Source of the DNA: Saccharothrix sp. NRRL B-16348
GTDB lineage: Bacteria > Actinomycetota > Actinomycetes > Mycobacteriales > Pseudonocardiaceae
NCBI RefSeq assembly: GCF_001280085.1
Contig: NZ_LGED01000239.1
Location: 1-29,822 of the forward strand
Direction of reading: 5' to 3'
DNA: 29,822 nucleotides
The notes beneath the pieces are model-generated. The model was given only the letters and a program-made list of their open reading frames with translations, was not told the DNA's origin and ran no database searches. The translations under genes and the position numbers were made by a program. Each line of letters opens with the position of its first letter. Position 1 is the stretch's first letter. Shown here piece after piece: positions 14,606 through 22,918 of this stretch.

Positions 14606-16177
14606 ATGACCGGGGACAAACCGTCGAGGCGGACGGTGCTCGGCGTGCTGGGCGCCGTTCCGCTGGCCGCGACCGGCGTGTTCGGTGGGACGTCCCGTGC
14701 CGCGACACCGGGGCTGGACGCGAGGATCCGGGCCGTCGTGAACCGGCCGGTGTTCGCCGGATCCCAGTGGGGCATGGCTTTCTACTCACCCGACACCGGC
14801 GACGTCGTCTACGCGCTGAGCCCGGACGAGTTGTTCGTCGCCGCCTCGGCGGTCAAGGTCTTCGTCGCCGGCACGGCGTTCGAGGCGCTCGGGCCCGACC
14901 ACCGGTTCCGCACCAGAGTCCACCGGACGGGCCCGGTCGTGCGCGGCGTGCTCCGGGGCGATCTGGTGCTGGTGGCGGGCGGCGACCTGCTGCTGTCCGG
15001 CCGGATGAGACCGGACGGCACACCGGCCGTGCCCGAGCCCGACCCGACCTACCCGGGCGGCGCGCCTTTGCCGGACCCGTTGCGGGAGATCCGCGACCTG
15101 GCGCGGCAGGTGTCGGCGGGCGTCCGGCACGTCGAGGGCCGGGTCCTGGTGGACGTCTCGCTGTTCCTCGAGGCGCGGGAAGGCATCGCGATGGGCGACG
15201 CGAAGGTCACCGTGTCGCCGATGACGGTCAACGACCAGGTCGTGCACGCCGTCGTGACACCGGGCGACACCGCCGGTGCGCCGGCCGTCGTGCGGGCGGC
15301 GCCGGACACCGGCTACGTGCGCTTCACCGGCCAGGTCACGACGGTGCCCGCCGCCGGACCGGCGCGGCCGCTCGCGTTCACCGACGACGTCACGCACCCC
15401 GACGGCACCCACACCGTCACGGTCACCGGCGACGTCCCCCTCGGCGGTCCGCCCCGGCACGTGGCGTACTTCGTGCCGAGCCCGGCGCTGTTCGCGGCCA
15501 CGGTGTTCGCCGAAGCGCTGTGCGAGCACGGCGTGCGGGTGACGGGCGGCGCGTCGGCGGACGCTCCGGCACGGTGGCGCGGCGCTCCCCTGGCCGAGCA
15601 GGTCTCGCCACCGTTGGCGGAGGAGGTGAAGGTGATGCTCAAGGCCAGCTCCAACGTGCACACCGTCACGTTCCCGTACCTGGTGGGCGCAATCGCGGGA
15701 CGTGACCCGATCACGCCGAAGGAGACCTACCACCGGTACCGGCGCGAGCTGTTCCGCGCGGCGGGCCTCGATCCCGACCCGGCCGGCGCGGCGGACGGCC
15801 GGTACACCGCGGTCACGTTCACGAAGTTCCTGGCGCACCTGAGGCGGCGACCGCACTTCGACCGCTACCACCGGGCGCTGCCGATCATGGGCCGGGACGG
15901 CACCCTCGCCGGCAACCAGCCGACGTCGCCGGCCGCGGGCCACGTCTACGCCAAGACGGGCACCGGCGTCATGCGCGCCCCGACGGGCGGCACGGCGGTC
16001 AACAAGGCCCTCGCCGGGTACGTCGAGCTGCCGGGCGGCCGGTGGCTCACGTTCGCCCAGTTCATGAGGCAGGAGACGACGGCGGACGCCGCCCGCGGCC
16101 TCGCCGACCAGGCGCAGGAGGCGATGGCCGAGATCGCCGCCGCCGTGTACGAGACGCTCGGCAGGAGCCCGCGATGA
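14606..16177 (+). CDS. dacB: D-alanyl-D-alanine carboxypeptidase/endopeptidase (DacB/PBP4, peptidase S13)
   Basis: A 523-residue exported penicillin-binding protein of the PBP4 class. It should trim peptidoglycan side chains or cut cross-links outside the membrane. A Tat-type signal (SRRTVLGVLGAVPLAATGVF) leads the protein. The three active-site motifs are intact: Ser81-Ala-Val-Lys84 (AASAVKVF), Ser348-x-Asn350 (KASSNVHT) and Lys450-Thr-Gly (YAKTGTG). The long insertion between the first two motifs, including GDLVLVAGGDLLLSG, is characteristic of S13 enzymes. ATG at 14606 is chosen over GTG at 14603 because it is better spaced from GAGGGGA. It overlaps the next gene by 4 bases (ATGA) and diverges from the VanRS-like pair. 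Confidence 0.92.
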   Translation: MTGDKPSRRTVLGVLGAVPLAATGVFGGTSRAATPGLDARIRAVVNRPVFAGSQWGMAFYSPDTGDVVYALSPDELFVAASAVKVFVAGTAFEALGPDHRFRTRVHRTGPVVRGVLRGDLVLVAGGDLLLSGRMRPDGTPAVPEPDPTYPGGAPLPDPLREIRDLARQVSAGVRHVEGRVLVDVSLFLEAREGIAMGDAKVTVSPMTVNDQVVHAVVTPGDTAGAPAVVRAAPDTGYVRFTGQVTTVPAAGPARPLAFTDDVTHPDGTHTVTVTGDVPLGGPPRHVAYFVPSPALFAATVFAEALCEHGVRVTGGASADAPARWRGAPLAEQVSPPLAEEVKVMLKASSNVHTVTFPYLVGAIAGRDPITPKETYHRYRRELFRAAGLDPDPAGAADGRYTAVTFTKFLAHLRRRPHFDRYHRALPIMGRDGTLAGNQPTSPAAGHVYAKTGTGVMRAPTGGTAVNKALAGYVELPGGRWLTFAQFMRQETTADAARGLADQAQEAMAEIAAAVYETLGRSPR

Positions 16178-17328
16178 CCCGTCCGACGTCACGACGATCA
16201 GTCCTGCTCGGCGCGCTGGCCGGTGGCGCGCTCGCCGCCGCGCCCGGTGCGGCCGACGCCACGCCCGGTCCGGCCGCGCCGCCGAAAGACCTGCGTCCCG
16301 GCGGCGCGTTCGACCGGTTCGTCGCCGACCAGGCCGCGCAGGACCAGTTCTCCGGCACGGTGTTGCTCGCCCACCACGGCCGGCCCGTGCTGCTGCGCTC
16401 CCACGGCATGGCCAACAAGGAACGGCAGCTGCCCAACGGCCCGGACACCGTGTTCTGCCTCGCGTCGATCACGAAGACGTTCATCGCCGTATCGATCGCG
16501 CAACTGGTGCGGCAGGGCCGGATCGCGTTCCACGACACCCTCGGCGCCCACCTCGACGGCTTCCCGGCCGAGGTCGCGGACACCGTCACCGTGCACCACC
16601 TGCTGACCCACACGTCCGGCATCGGCAGGCCAGCGCTCGGCGCCGGTCCCCCGGCCGGTCTGGAGTGGACCAGCCTCGACGAGGTCATGGACGGCACGCT
16701 GGCGATCATCCGCCGCACGCCACCGCAGTTCACGCCCGGCACCCGGCACACCTACAGCAACGACGGGTTCTTCGTGCTCGGCGCCATCGTGGCGCGAGTG
16801 GCCGGGCACTCCGTGTTCGACCACGTCCGCCGGCACGTCTTCCAACCGTCGGGCATGTCCCACGGCGACTTCCACGGCCGACCACGCGTGCTGTCCGACG
16901 ACACCATCGCCCGTCCTTATTGGACACAACCCTCCGGCGTCCGCGGCGACTTCATCACCACGCCGCACGCGCCGTTCAGCTACGGCCCGGCCGGCGGCGC
17001 GTACGCCACCGCGTCCGACCTGCTCGCCTTCGCCCGCGCGCTCACCGCGGGCGAGCTGCTCGGCCCGGCGTTCACCGGGCTCGTCACCGGCGGCAAGGTC
17101 GCCCTGCCACCGGCGGACCCGCCCGGCCAGGCCGAGTTCTACGGCTACGGGTTCCGCCACACCGTCACCGGCGGGCACCGCGTCGTCGGGCACTCCGGCG
17201 GCGGCCCCGGCACGGCCACCCGGCTGGACGTCTACCCCGGCCTCGGCTGGGTGACGATCGTGCTGAGCAACTACGACACCAGCGTCAACCCGATCGTCGG
17301 CCTGGCCCGGCGCCTCATCACGGCGTAG
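16174..17328 (+). CDS. Exported class C beta-lactamase-family serine hydrolase
   Basis: A 384-residue penicillin-recognising hydrolase of the AmpC/D,D-peptidase family. A Tat signal (SRRSVLLGALAGGALAAA) precedes the catalytic domain. Motifs are Ser98-Ile-Thr-Lys101 (LASITKTF), Tyr194-Ser-Asn196 (HTYSNDGFFVLG) and His340-Ser-Gly-Gly (VGHSGGGPG). The HSGG third motif, in place of KTG, is frequent in D-aminopeptidase, esterase and D,D-carboxypeptidase members, so true beta-lactamase activity cannot be assumed. Translation is coupled to the preceding dacB-like gene by an ATGA overlap. Both enzymes probably modify or protect peptidoglycan under the neighbouring two-component system. The 3' end overlaps the convergent hydrolase gene by 11 bases. 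Confidence 0.9.
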   Translation: MTRPTSRRSVLLGALAGGALAAAPGAADATPGPAAPPKDLRPGGAFDRFVADQAAQDQFSGTVLLAHHGRPVLLRSHGMANKERQLPNGPDTVFCLASITKTFIAVSIAQLVRQGRIAFHDTLGAHLDGFPAEVADTVTVHHLLTHTSGIGRPALGAGPPAGLEWTSLDEVMDGTLAIIRRTPPQFTPGTRHTYSNDGFFVLGAIVARVAGHSVFDHVRRHVFQPSGMSHGDFHGRPRVLSDDTIARPYWTQPSGVRGDFITTPHAPFSYGPAGGAYATASDLLAFARALTAGELLGPAFTGLVTGGKVALPPADPPGQAEFYGYGFRHTVTGGHRVVGHSGGGPGTATRLDVYPGLGWVTIVLSNYDTSVNPIVGLARRLITA

Positions 17329-18169
17329 CCGCGGGCTGTCCGCGGAACTCCGCGAACAGCCCGTCGAGGACTTCGGCGAACCCGCGCGGCCGGACCAGCG
17401 GACCCAGGTGGTCCAGGTCCGGCACCTCGCCGAACCGTCCCGCGGGCAGTGCGGCGCACGCCGCCGCGAGCGATTCGCCGGTCACCACCACCGACTCCGC
17501 GCCGCGCAGGAACACGGTCGGGCACCGCACCGCGGGCAGCGCCTCCCGCCACGGGCACGAGATCGCGGTCCGGAACAGGTGCGCTTCCACCTCCGGCGCG
17601 CACCGCAGCCGCACGCCGTCCGGGTCCTCGGCCAGCCCGGACTCGACGTAGTCGGCGAGGACGTCCGGCGCGAGCCGGGACAGCGGCGGCCGGGAGGACC
17701 ACCGGCCGAGCGCGTCGGCACGGGACGGGAACACCGCGCGCCGCCGGGCCGCCGCCTCGGCGAAGGCCGGGTCGTGCCGGGTCGCGAGGATCGGTTCGAA
17801 GCAGATCAGCAGGTCGAACGTGCCCGGCGCCCGTGCTTCGGCCAGCAGCAACGACGTCGCGCCCAACGAGTGGCCCACGCCGATCAGCGGTCCCGGGCCC
17901 GACGTGCGTGCCGCGTCGAGGACGTCGTCGGCGAACACGCCCCAGTCCGCGTCCGGCGCCAACGGCGGCGCGGAACCGTGGCCGCGCAGGTCGGGGGTGA
18001 CGGCGCGCAAAGGCGTCCGCAGGTTTTTCACACAGGACCGCCAAACGAGACCGGTAAAGCCCGCCGCATGGCAGAACAATGCCGTCCGAATGGGCTCATC
18101 GGTTTGTTCCCGATCATCGCGAAAGCGCGGTTCGCGGCCCGACACCGCGAGGTGGGCGACGTCGTCCAC
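17318..18169 (-). CDS. Alpha/beta hydrolase
   Basis: A 283-residue alpha/beta hydrolase fold enzyme. The first strand and oxyanion region is ALFCHAAGFTGLVW, followed by VTPDLRGHG. The nucleophile elbow is GVGHSLGATS with Ser101, and the late histidine is in DLDHLGPLV. There is no signal peptide, so it is probably cytoplasmic. The substrate is not evident; relatives include esterases, haloperoxidase-like and C-C hydrolases. The frame is open far upstream to 19984, but that part is antisense to the glycosyltransferase gene. GTG at 18169 is chosen because GAAGGGA precedes it and the product then starts just ahead of the fold. It converges with the serine hydrolase gene and diverges from the glycosyltransferase gene. 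Confidence 0.85.
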   Translation of the reverse strand: MDDVAHLAVSGREPRFRDDREQTDEPIRTALFCHAAGFTGLVWRSCVKNLRTPLRAVTPDLRGHGSAPPLAPDADWGVFADDVLDAARTSGPGPLIGVGHSLGATSLLLAEARAPGTFDLLICFEPILATRHDPAFAEAAARRRAVFPSRADALGRWSSRPPLSRLAPDVLADYVESGLAEDPDGVRLRCAPEVEAHLFRTAISCPWREALPAVRCPTVFLRGAESVVVTGESLAAACAALPAGRFGEVPDLDHLGPLVRPRGFAEVLDGLFAEFRGQPAATP

Positions 18170-18304
18170 GGTTTCCCTTCGGAAGTCCGATTCATGGGCT
18201 GGCGCACCCGCCGGACAGCCTCTACGATCAGCGCCGGTAACGATCCAGCTCGCCGGGAGGCGGGTTGTCGTCGCCGGTTTTCCGCACGGCAACCAGTGAT
18301 TCGT

Positions 18305-18336
18305 GGTCGAATTCCACCATAGTGGAATGGACGACC
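18305..18336. promoter_or_regulatory. Palindromic operator candidate between the hydrolase and glycosyltransferase genes
   Basis: ATTCCAC (18311-18317) and GTGGAAT (18322-18328) form a perfect inverted repeat around CATA. The outer pair GGTCG (18305-18309) and CGACC (18332-18336) extends the symmetry. It lies in the divergent intergenic region, about 120 bases before the glycosyltransferase start, and is AT-richer than its surroundings. A dimeric regulator such as a TetR or GntR type would fit, but none is encoded nearby. Confidence 0.55.
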
Positions 18337-18457
18337 GATGAGGCGGTCGGCGGCGACGCCACCGCTGCGCGCGGGCACCACCACACCCCATGTCGTGCTC
18401 GACCCGGCGCAACGCCGTGCCGCGTCTGGACGATTCCCATCGGTGAAGGGCCGCAGT

Positions 18458-20173
18458 GTGAACCCGACCCCGGTACCGGGCCTGGTCTCGGTCGTCATGT
18501 TGGTCCGCAACCGCCTGGAGTACACGCGCCGGGCGTTGGCGTCCCTGGCCCGCGCGTCCGGCGAGTTCGAGATCGTCGTGGTGGACAACGGTTCCGACGA
18601 CGGCACCGCCGAGCACCTGGCCGCGCTGGACCACCCCCGTCCCCTCACGGTGCTGCGCCACGAGGACGACCGCGGCGGCAGCGAACGGCGCAACGTCGGC
18701 GCGGCGGTGGCCCGCGGCGAGTTCCTGTTCTTCGTCGACAACGACGTGCTCGTCGACGACCCGGACGTCGTGGAGGTGCTCGCCGCCGAACTGGCCGCCG
18801 ATCCCCGGCTGGGCGCGGTGTCGCCGTTGCTGCTCTACCCCGGTGACCGCGAGCTGGTGCAGTGCGCGGGCGGCGCGTCCACCGCCGACGGCCGCATCGG
18901 ACCCGTCGGGCGGGGCAAGCCGCTCGGCGCGGAGCACCGCGAGCACCGCGACCAGTCGTGGGCGCCGACCGCCGCGCTGATGGTGCGGCACAGCTCGTTC
19001 CGCCGGGTCGGCGGGTTCGACGAGTCGTTCGACCCGGTCTCGCTGTGCGAGGACGTCGACCTGTGCTGCCGCCTGCGCGCCGACGGCGAACGGCTGCGCT
19101 ACGTCGGGTCGGTGGCGATGCGGCACTTCGAGGGCACCACGTTCAACCACGTCGGCCACGACAAGCTGCCCATCTGGAAGCGGCACATGCGCGTGATCCG
19201 CAGCCGGTGGGCGGAGGTGTTCGCGACCGGCCCGGAGCACGCGGCCGCGGACCTGGCGTGGGTGCCGGTCGAGAAGGACTACGCCGACCTGGACCGGCCG
19301 CGGGTGTCGGTGCGCGCGGACCCGGACTCCGCCCCGGCCGACCTGAGCTTCTTCGCCAGCGACCGCGCGCTGGCCACCGCCGAACCCGCCGACGTGCGGG
19401 TCGTGGTCGTCGGCGCGGACCCGGTGCCGGCGGTGCGCGGGGTGCGGATCGTCGGCGTCGCTGATCCGGACGTGCGCGCGTTGCTGCCCGTCGCACGCGC
19501 GCACGGTGCGTCGTGGGCGTTGCGGGACGGCGTGAGCCTGGTGTCGACGGTTCCGGCGGAAGGTGTCGTGGTGAGCGGGCCGGACACCGCGGCGGCGCTC
19601 ACCGCGTTGCGCCGGGGGTTGCACGTCCTGCTGGGCAAGCGCGCCGTGGACGACCTGGCACGCCTGGTCGAGGGTGCGCGGCAGGCGCCCGGCCGGTGCT
19701 CCGTCGACCTGCCGTGGGCGCACCACCCGGAGCTGGTCGAGCTGGGCAAGGCCGTGGCCGAGGGCGGCGCGGAGGGCTTCACCGTGCAACTGGAGCGCCC
19801 CGAGGGCCGTGACCTCGTCGCCGAACTCGGCCCGGACGCGCTGGACGCCGTGGAACGGGTGCTCGGCGTGCCCGTGACCGACGTGCGGACGGTGGCCGCG
19901 ACCCGTTCCCAAGTGCGGGCGGTGGCCGTGGCGGGCGGGGTGACCGGCACGATCGAGCTCGGCTGGGGCGAACCCCGGTTCCACCTCTCGGTCACGGGCG
20001 CCGCACCGACCGCGGACCTGGTCGCGCCACCCGTCAGCGGCGCGTACGCGGACTTCGTCGCCGCGCTGCGCGGCGGGCCGGCGCCGTTGACCGAGCTGGA
20101 CGCCGTCGCCGGCCTGTTCGACGTGGTGCTGGAGTGGCGTTCGGAAGTGGCCGCGCTCCTCGCGCGTCCGTGA
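18458..20173 (+). CDS. GT2 glycosyltransferase fused to a degenerate Gfo/Idh/MocA-like domain
   Basis: A 571-residue fusion. Residues ~1-270 are a family 2 glycosyltransferase: VSVVMLVRNRLEYTRRAL, VVVDNGSDDG, the metal-binding Asp94-Asn-Asp96 (FFVDNDVLV), and VGGFDESFDPVSLCEDVD with Glu198-Asp199. Residues ~310-571 read like a Gfo/Idh/MocA oxidoreductase: DVRVVVVGADPVP, VRIVGVADPDVRAL, then VVVSGPDTAAALTALRRGLH and HVLLGKRAVDDLARLVEGA, ending in the C-terminal substrate domain pattern. The nucleotide-binding GxGxxG is lost and the catalytic EKP is GKR (Lys394 kept), so that half is probably not a working dehydrogenase. GTG at 18458 is chosen over ATG at 18338 because GAAGGG precedes it and the GT2 domain starts at once. 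The acyl-CoA ligase gene follows 43 bases later. Confidence 0.8.
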   Translation: MNPTPVPGLVSVVMLVRNRLEYTRRALASLARASGEFEIVVVDNGSDDGTAEHLAALDHPRPLTVLRHEDDRGGSERRNVGAAVARGEFLFFVDNDVLVDDPDVVEVLAAELAADPRLGAVSPLLLYPGDRELVQCAGGASTADGRIGPVGRGKPLGAEHREHRDQSWAPTAALMVRHSSFRRVGGFDESFDPVSLCEDVDLCCRLRADGERLRYVGSVAMRHFEGTTFNHVGHDKLPIWKRHMRVIRSRWAEVFATGPEHAAADLAWVPVEKDYADLDRPRVSVRADPDSAPADLSFFASDRALATAEPADVRVVVVGADPVPAVRGVRIVGVADPDVRALLPVARAHGASWALRDGVSLVSTVPAEGVVVSGPDTAAALTALRRGLHVLLGKRAVDDLARLVEGARQAPGRCSVDLPWAHHPELVELGKAVAEGGAEGFTVQLERPEGRDLVAELGPDALDAVERVLGVPVTDVRTVAATRSQVRAVAVAGGVTGTIELGWGEPRFHLSVTGAAPTADLVAPPVSGAYADFVAALRGGPAPLTELDAVAGLFDVVLEWRSEVAALLARP

Positions 20174-20178
20174 CGTTC

Positions 20179-20194
20179 CCCGCCCCCGGGCGGG
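20179..20194 (+). other. Short GC hairpin between glycosyltransferase and ligase genes
   Basis: CCCGCCC (20179-20185) pairs with GGGCGGG (20188-20194), leaving a 2-base loop, or 4 bases if one pair opens. It begins 5 bases after the glycosyltransferase stop and ends just before the ribosome binding site of the next gene. It is too small to call a terminator with confidence and may be a partial attenuator. Confidence 0.3.
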
Positions 20195-20216
20195 CCCGAG
20201 CAGGAAGAGCCGTGGG

Positions 20217-21662
20217 ATGAACCTGGTCGACGCGCTGCGTGCCGGAGCCGACGCCGGAGGGTGGCTGGACCGGCCGGCCTACGAGGTCGACGGCGCCATG
20301 CTGACCCACGCCGCCGTGTACGACGGCGCCGCGCGCGTCGCCGGAGCCCTGGTCGCGTCGGGTGTGCGGCCCGGTGACCGGGTCGCGCTCGTGCTCGACG
20401 ACGGGCCGGACTTCGTCCTGGCGTTCCTGGGCGCCGCGCACGCCGGCGCCGTGGCCGTGCCGCTCAACCCCCGGCTGCACCCCGACGAGCTGCGCCAGGT
20501 GCTGGGCGCCGCCGGTCCGGCGCTGGTCGTGGGCCGCCCCGGTTTTTCGGCGGCCGGGTTCGCGGTGACCACGTTCGCCGCGCTCGACGGCGCGGAGCCG
20601 GTCCCGGTCACGCCGCGTGCCGTCGACGACCAGGTGTACGCGACGTTCACCTCGGGCACGACCGGCGTGCCGCGCCTGTGCCCGCAGCTGCACGGCGACC
20701 CGATCATCCACCACCGCTCGTTCGCGGTGCCCGCGCTGGAGCTGGGGCCGGACGACGTGGTGCACTCGGTGTCCAAGATGTACTTCGCCTACGGCTTGAG
20801 CAACTCCCTGTTCTTCCCGCTGCTCAGCGGCAGCCGCGTGGTGTTGAACCCGGAGGCGCCGCTGGTGGACGACGTGCTGGCGATCGTGGACAAGTACAAC
20901 GTCACCGCCCTGTTCGCCGTGCCGACGTTCTACAGCAGGCTCATCGCCCACCCCGGCAGCGACCGCCTGGCGAACCTGCGCGTCGCCGCCACCGGGGGCG
21001 AAGTCCTCTCCCCCGCGCTGGAGGAACGCCTGATGGAAGTCCTCGGCGAGCGCCTGCTCAACGGCATCGGCAGCACCGAGGTCGGCCAGGCGTTCACCCA
21101 CAACACCCGTGCCGCGCGCCGCGTCGGCACCGCGGGACGTCCCCTGCCGCCGTACGACGTCCGCGTGGTGGACGACGAGGGCGAACCCGTCGACCCGGAC
21201 GTGCTGGGCCGCCTGCAGGTGCGCGGCCCGACGATCACGCTCGGCGTCCACGAGGACGGCACGGCCAAGCGCACCGACGACTGGTACGCCACCGGCGACC
21301 TGGCCTCGATCGACCCCGACGGGTACGTGACCGTCACCGGCCGCCTGGACGACATCGAGAACGTGGGCGGCATCAAGGTCCACCCGCTCGAGGTCGAACA
21401 CCTCCTGGCGAGCCACGACTCGGTGCGCGAAGCGGCGGTCTGCGCCGCGGCCGACGACGACGGAGCGGTCCGACTGCGCGCCTACGTCGTCCGCACCGAC
21501 GGCCCGCTCGACGACACCGACCTCGCCGACGCGCTGACCGCCCTGACCCGCCGCCACCTGACCGCGTACAAGGTCCCGCGCGAGATCGTGTTCGTGCCGT
21601 CCCTGCCGCGCACCGGCTCGGGCAAGCTGCGCCGTCACGTCGTGCGGACCTGGCGGCCCTGA
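20217..21662 (+). CDS. AMP-forming acyl-CoA ligase, benzoate-CoA ligase-like
   Basis: A 481-residue ANL-superfamily enzyme that should activate a carboxylic acid as the acyl-AMP and pass it to CoA or another thiol. The phosphate loop is TFTSGTTGVPRLCPQ (about 143-157). The segment VVHSVSKMYFAYGLSNSLFFPLLSG is strongly reminiscent of benzoate-CoA ligases. Later motifs are NGIGSTEVGQ, DDWYATGDLASIDPDGYVTVTGR, and the catalytic Lys470 in GSGKLRR. The loop has Arg-Leu where PKG is usual. The aryl preference is inference from the FAYGLSN segment. GGAAG precedes the ATG. The gene follows the glycosyltransferase fusion by 43 bases, so the two probably form an operon. Confidence 0.85.
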   Translation: MNLVDALRAGADAGGWLDRPAYEVDGAMLTHAAVYDGAARVAGALVASGVRPGDRVALVLDDGPDFVLAFLGAAHAGAVAVPLNPRLHPDELRQVLGAAGPALVVGRPGFSAAGFAVTTFAALDGAEPVPVTPRAVDDQVYATFTSGTTGVPRLCPQLHGDPIIHHRSFAVPALELGPDDVVHSVSKMYFAYGLSNSLFFPLLSGSRVVLNPEAPLVDDVLAIVDKYNVTALFAVPTFYSRLIAHPGSDRLANLRVAATGGEVLSPALEERLMEVLGERLLNGIGSTEVGQAFTHNTRAARRVGTAGRPLPPYDVRVVDDEGEPVDPDVLGRLQVRGPTITLGVHEDGTAKRTDDWYATGDLASIDPDGYVTVTGRLDDIENVGGIKVHPLEVEHLLASHDSVREAAVCAAADDDGAVRLRAYVVRTDGPLDDTDLADALTALTRRHLTAYKVPREIVFVPSLPRTGSGKLRRHVVRTWRP

Positions 21663-21670
21663 CCCGATCG

Positions 21671-21717
21671 GGGTGTCACATTCGTCGCCCTCAGGACGAC
21701 GAACCACGTGTACACCC
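21671..21717 (+). promoter_or_regulatory. Two-part hairpin in the ligase to hypothetical-gene spacer
   Basis: An outer stem GGGTGT (21671-21676) with ACACCC (21712-21717) encloses an inner stem TTCGTCG (21681-21687) with CGACGAA (21697-21703), with an internal loop between them. It ends 7 bases before the GAAGGG ribosome binding site of the next gene. It could end or attenuate transcription, or control translation of the next gene. Confidence 0.4.
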
Positions 21718-21736
21718 AGGGCAGAAGGGTCGATCC

Positions 21737-22918
21737 ATGACGCGAACCAGCGGCGACGTGCGGGCACCCGGCGGCGTCCCGCCCACGGTGGCCGACGTCG
21801 ACCGGATCGCCGCGCACGCCGACCCCGTCGTGCGGAACCTCCGGATCACCCACTGCTACCACGAGCTGTCCCGGGCGCTGGCCGACCGGACCGGTGGGTC
21901 GGCCAACTGGTGCACGTTCGCCGTGTGGGCGTCCAAGCAGGTCGGCCAGACCATCCGGCAGGAAGACCTGGCCCGCACGCTGGACCGGCTGCTGGCGTCC
22001 TCCCCCGAGGCGGGCGCCGCCGTCGACCTGCTGGTGCGCAGCCTCCGGCGAGCCGTGCCGCGCCACGTCCTCGACGACGCCGAACGGTTCGTGCGCCAAG
22101 CCGTGGTGGCCACCGCGCGGCTCGACGCGGCCGGTGACGCGGCGGCGCGCGGGAACCTGAAGGTCTTCGAGGAGATCGCCCGCGAGTTCGCCCGCTTCCT
22201 GGCCGTGCCCGCCGACGGCGTCGACGGGTTCCTCACCGCGCTGCGCCCCGGCGAGCCGCCCGAGGGCCAGCGCTACCTCCGGCAGGCGTTCACCCGCTAC
22301 CACCAGGCGATGACCGCGGTCGACCCGAAGGAGCGAGCCGAACTCCTGCTCCTGGCCAACGTCGAGATCGGCCTGCACGAGCAGACCCGGCTGCAACCGG
22401 AGATCACCGCCGCGCTCGAAGCGCCGGTCGTCGACCCGCGCGACCTCGAACGACGTCTGCTCGACCTGCTGCTGCCCGGCAACCGCGCGGTCAAGTGGCT
22501 GCGGCGCGTGCTGCTGACCGTGCTCGGCCGACGCACGCCCATCCGCCTGGCCGGCGAGCACCTGGCCGACCACGCCCGCGCGCTGGCCCGCCGAGCCGTC
22601 ACCGAGCACCTGATGACGCTGGCACTGCCGGACGGCGAACTGCTCGACCTCGCCGAAGACCTCCCCGCGCAGTTCCCGCCGCTGCTCGTCCAACTGTCCC
22701 ACCCGGAACTGCTCGCGCTGCTCGAGATCGTCGACCCGACGTCCGACAGCCTCCTCGACACCGCCGCCCGCGACTGGTCCGACCTGCCCGACCGCCTGCA
22801 CTACATCGCCGACATGTTCCGCTGCCACGCCCACCGGGCCGACCTGCTCGACCCGCCGTTCACGCCCGAGCAGGTCGCGGACCTCACGAACGGGCGTCGC
22901 CCGACCGGGCGTCTGTAG
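21737..22918 (+). CDS. Uncharacterised 393-residue helical protein
   Basis: I do not recognise this family. The product is rich in leucine, alanine, arginine and aspartate and appears mainly helical, with no signal peptide or clear membrane segment. A distinctive part is ITHCYHELSRALADRTG followed by ANWCTFAVWASKQVGQTIRQ at residues ~55-75. Further on are LKVFEEIAREFARFLA, AFTRYHQAMTAVDPKERAELL and ANVEIGLHEQTRLQPEITAAL. Scattered Glu/His pairs (HCYHE, NVEIGLHEQ) could bind a metal, but this is speculation. GAAGGG precedes the ATG. It follows the acyl-CoA ligase on the same strand after a 74-base spacer with a hairpin, so co-transcription is possible but not certain. Confidence 0.8.
   Translation: MTRTSGDVRAPGGVPPTVADVDRIAAHADPVVRNLRITHCYHELSRALADRTGGSANWCTFAVWASKQVGQTIRQEDLARTLDRLLASSPEAGAAVDLLVRSLRRAVPRHVLDDAERFVRQAVVATARLDAAGDAAARGNLKVFEEIAREFARFLAVPADGVDGFLTALRPGEPPEGQRYLRQAFTRYHQAMTAVDPKERAELLLLANVEIGLHEQTRLQPEITAALEAPVVDPRDLERRLLDLLLPGNRAVKWLRRVLLTVLGRRTPIRLAGEHLADHARALARRAVTEHLMTLALPDGELLDLAEDLPAQFPPLLVQLSHPELLALLEIVDPTSDSLLDTAARDWSDLPDRLHYIADMFRCHAHRADLLDPPFTPEQVADLTNGRRPTGRL

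Noticed and set aside
16174..17328. Calling the class C enzyme a true beta-lactamase
   Set aside because: The third motif is HSGG rather than KTG and the family includes peptidases and esterases; sequence alone does not decide.
18170..19984. Upstream 600 residues of the minus-strand hydrolase frame
   Set aside because: Opposite the glycosyltransferase gene and without domain content. The hydrolase fold and ribosome binding site support a start at 18169.
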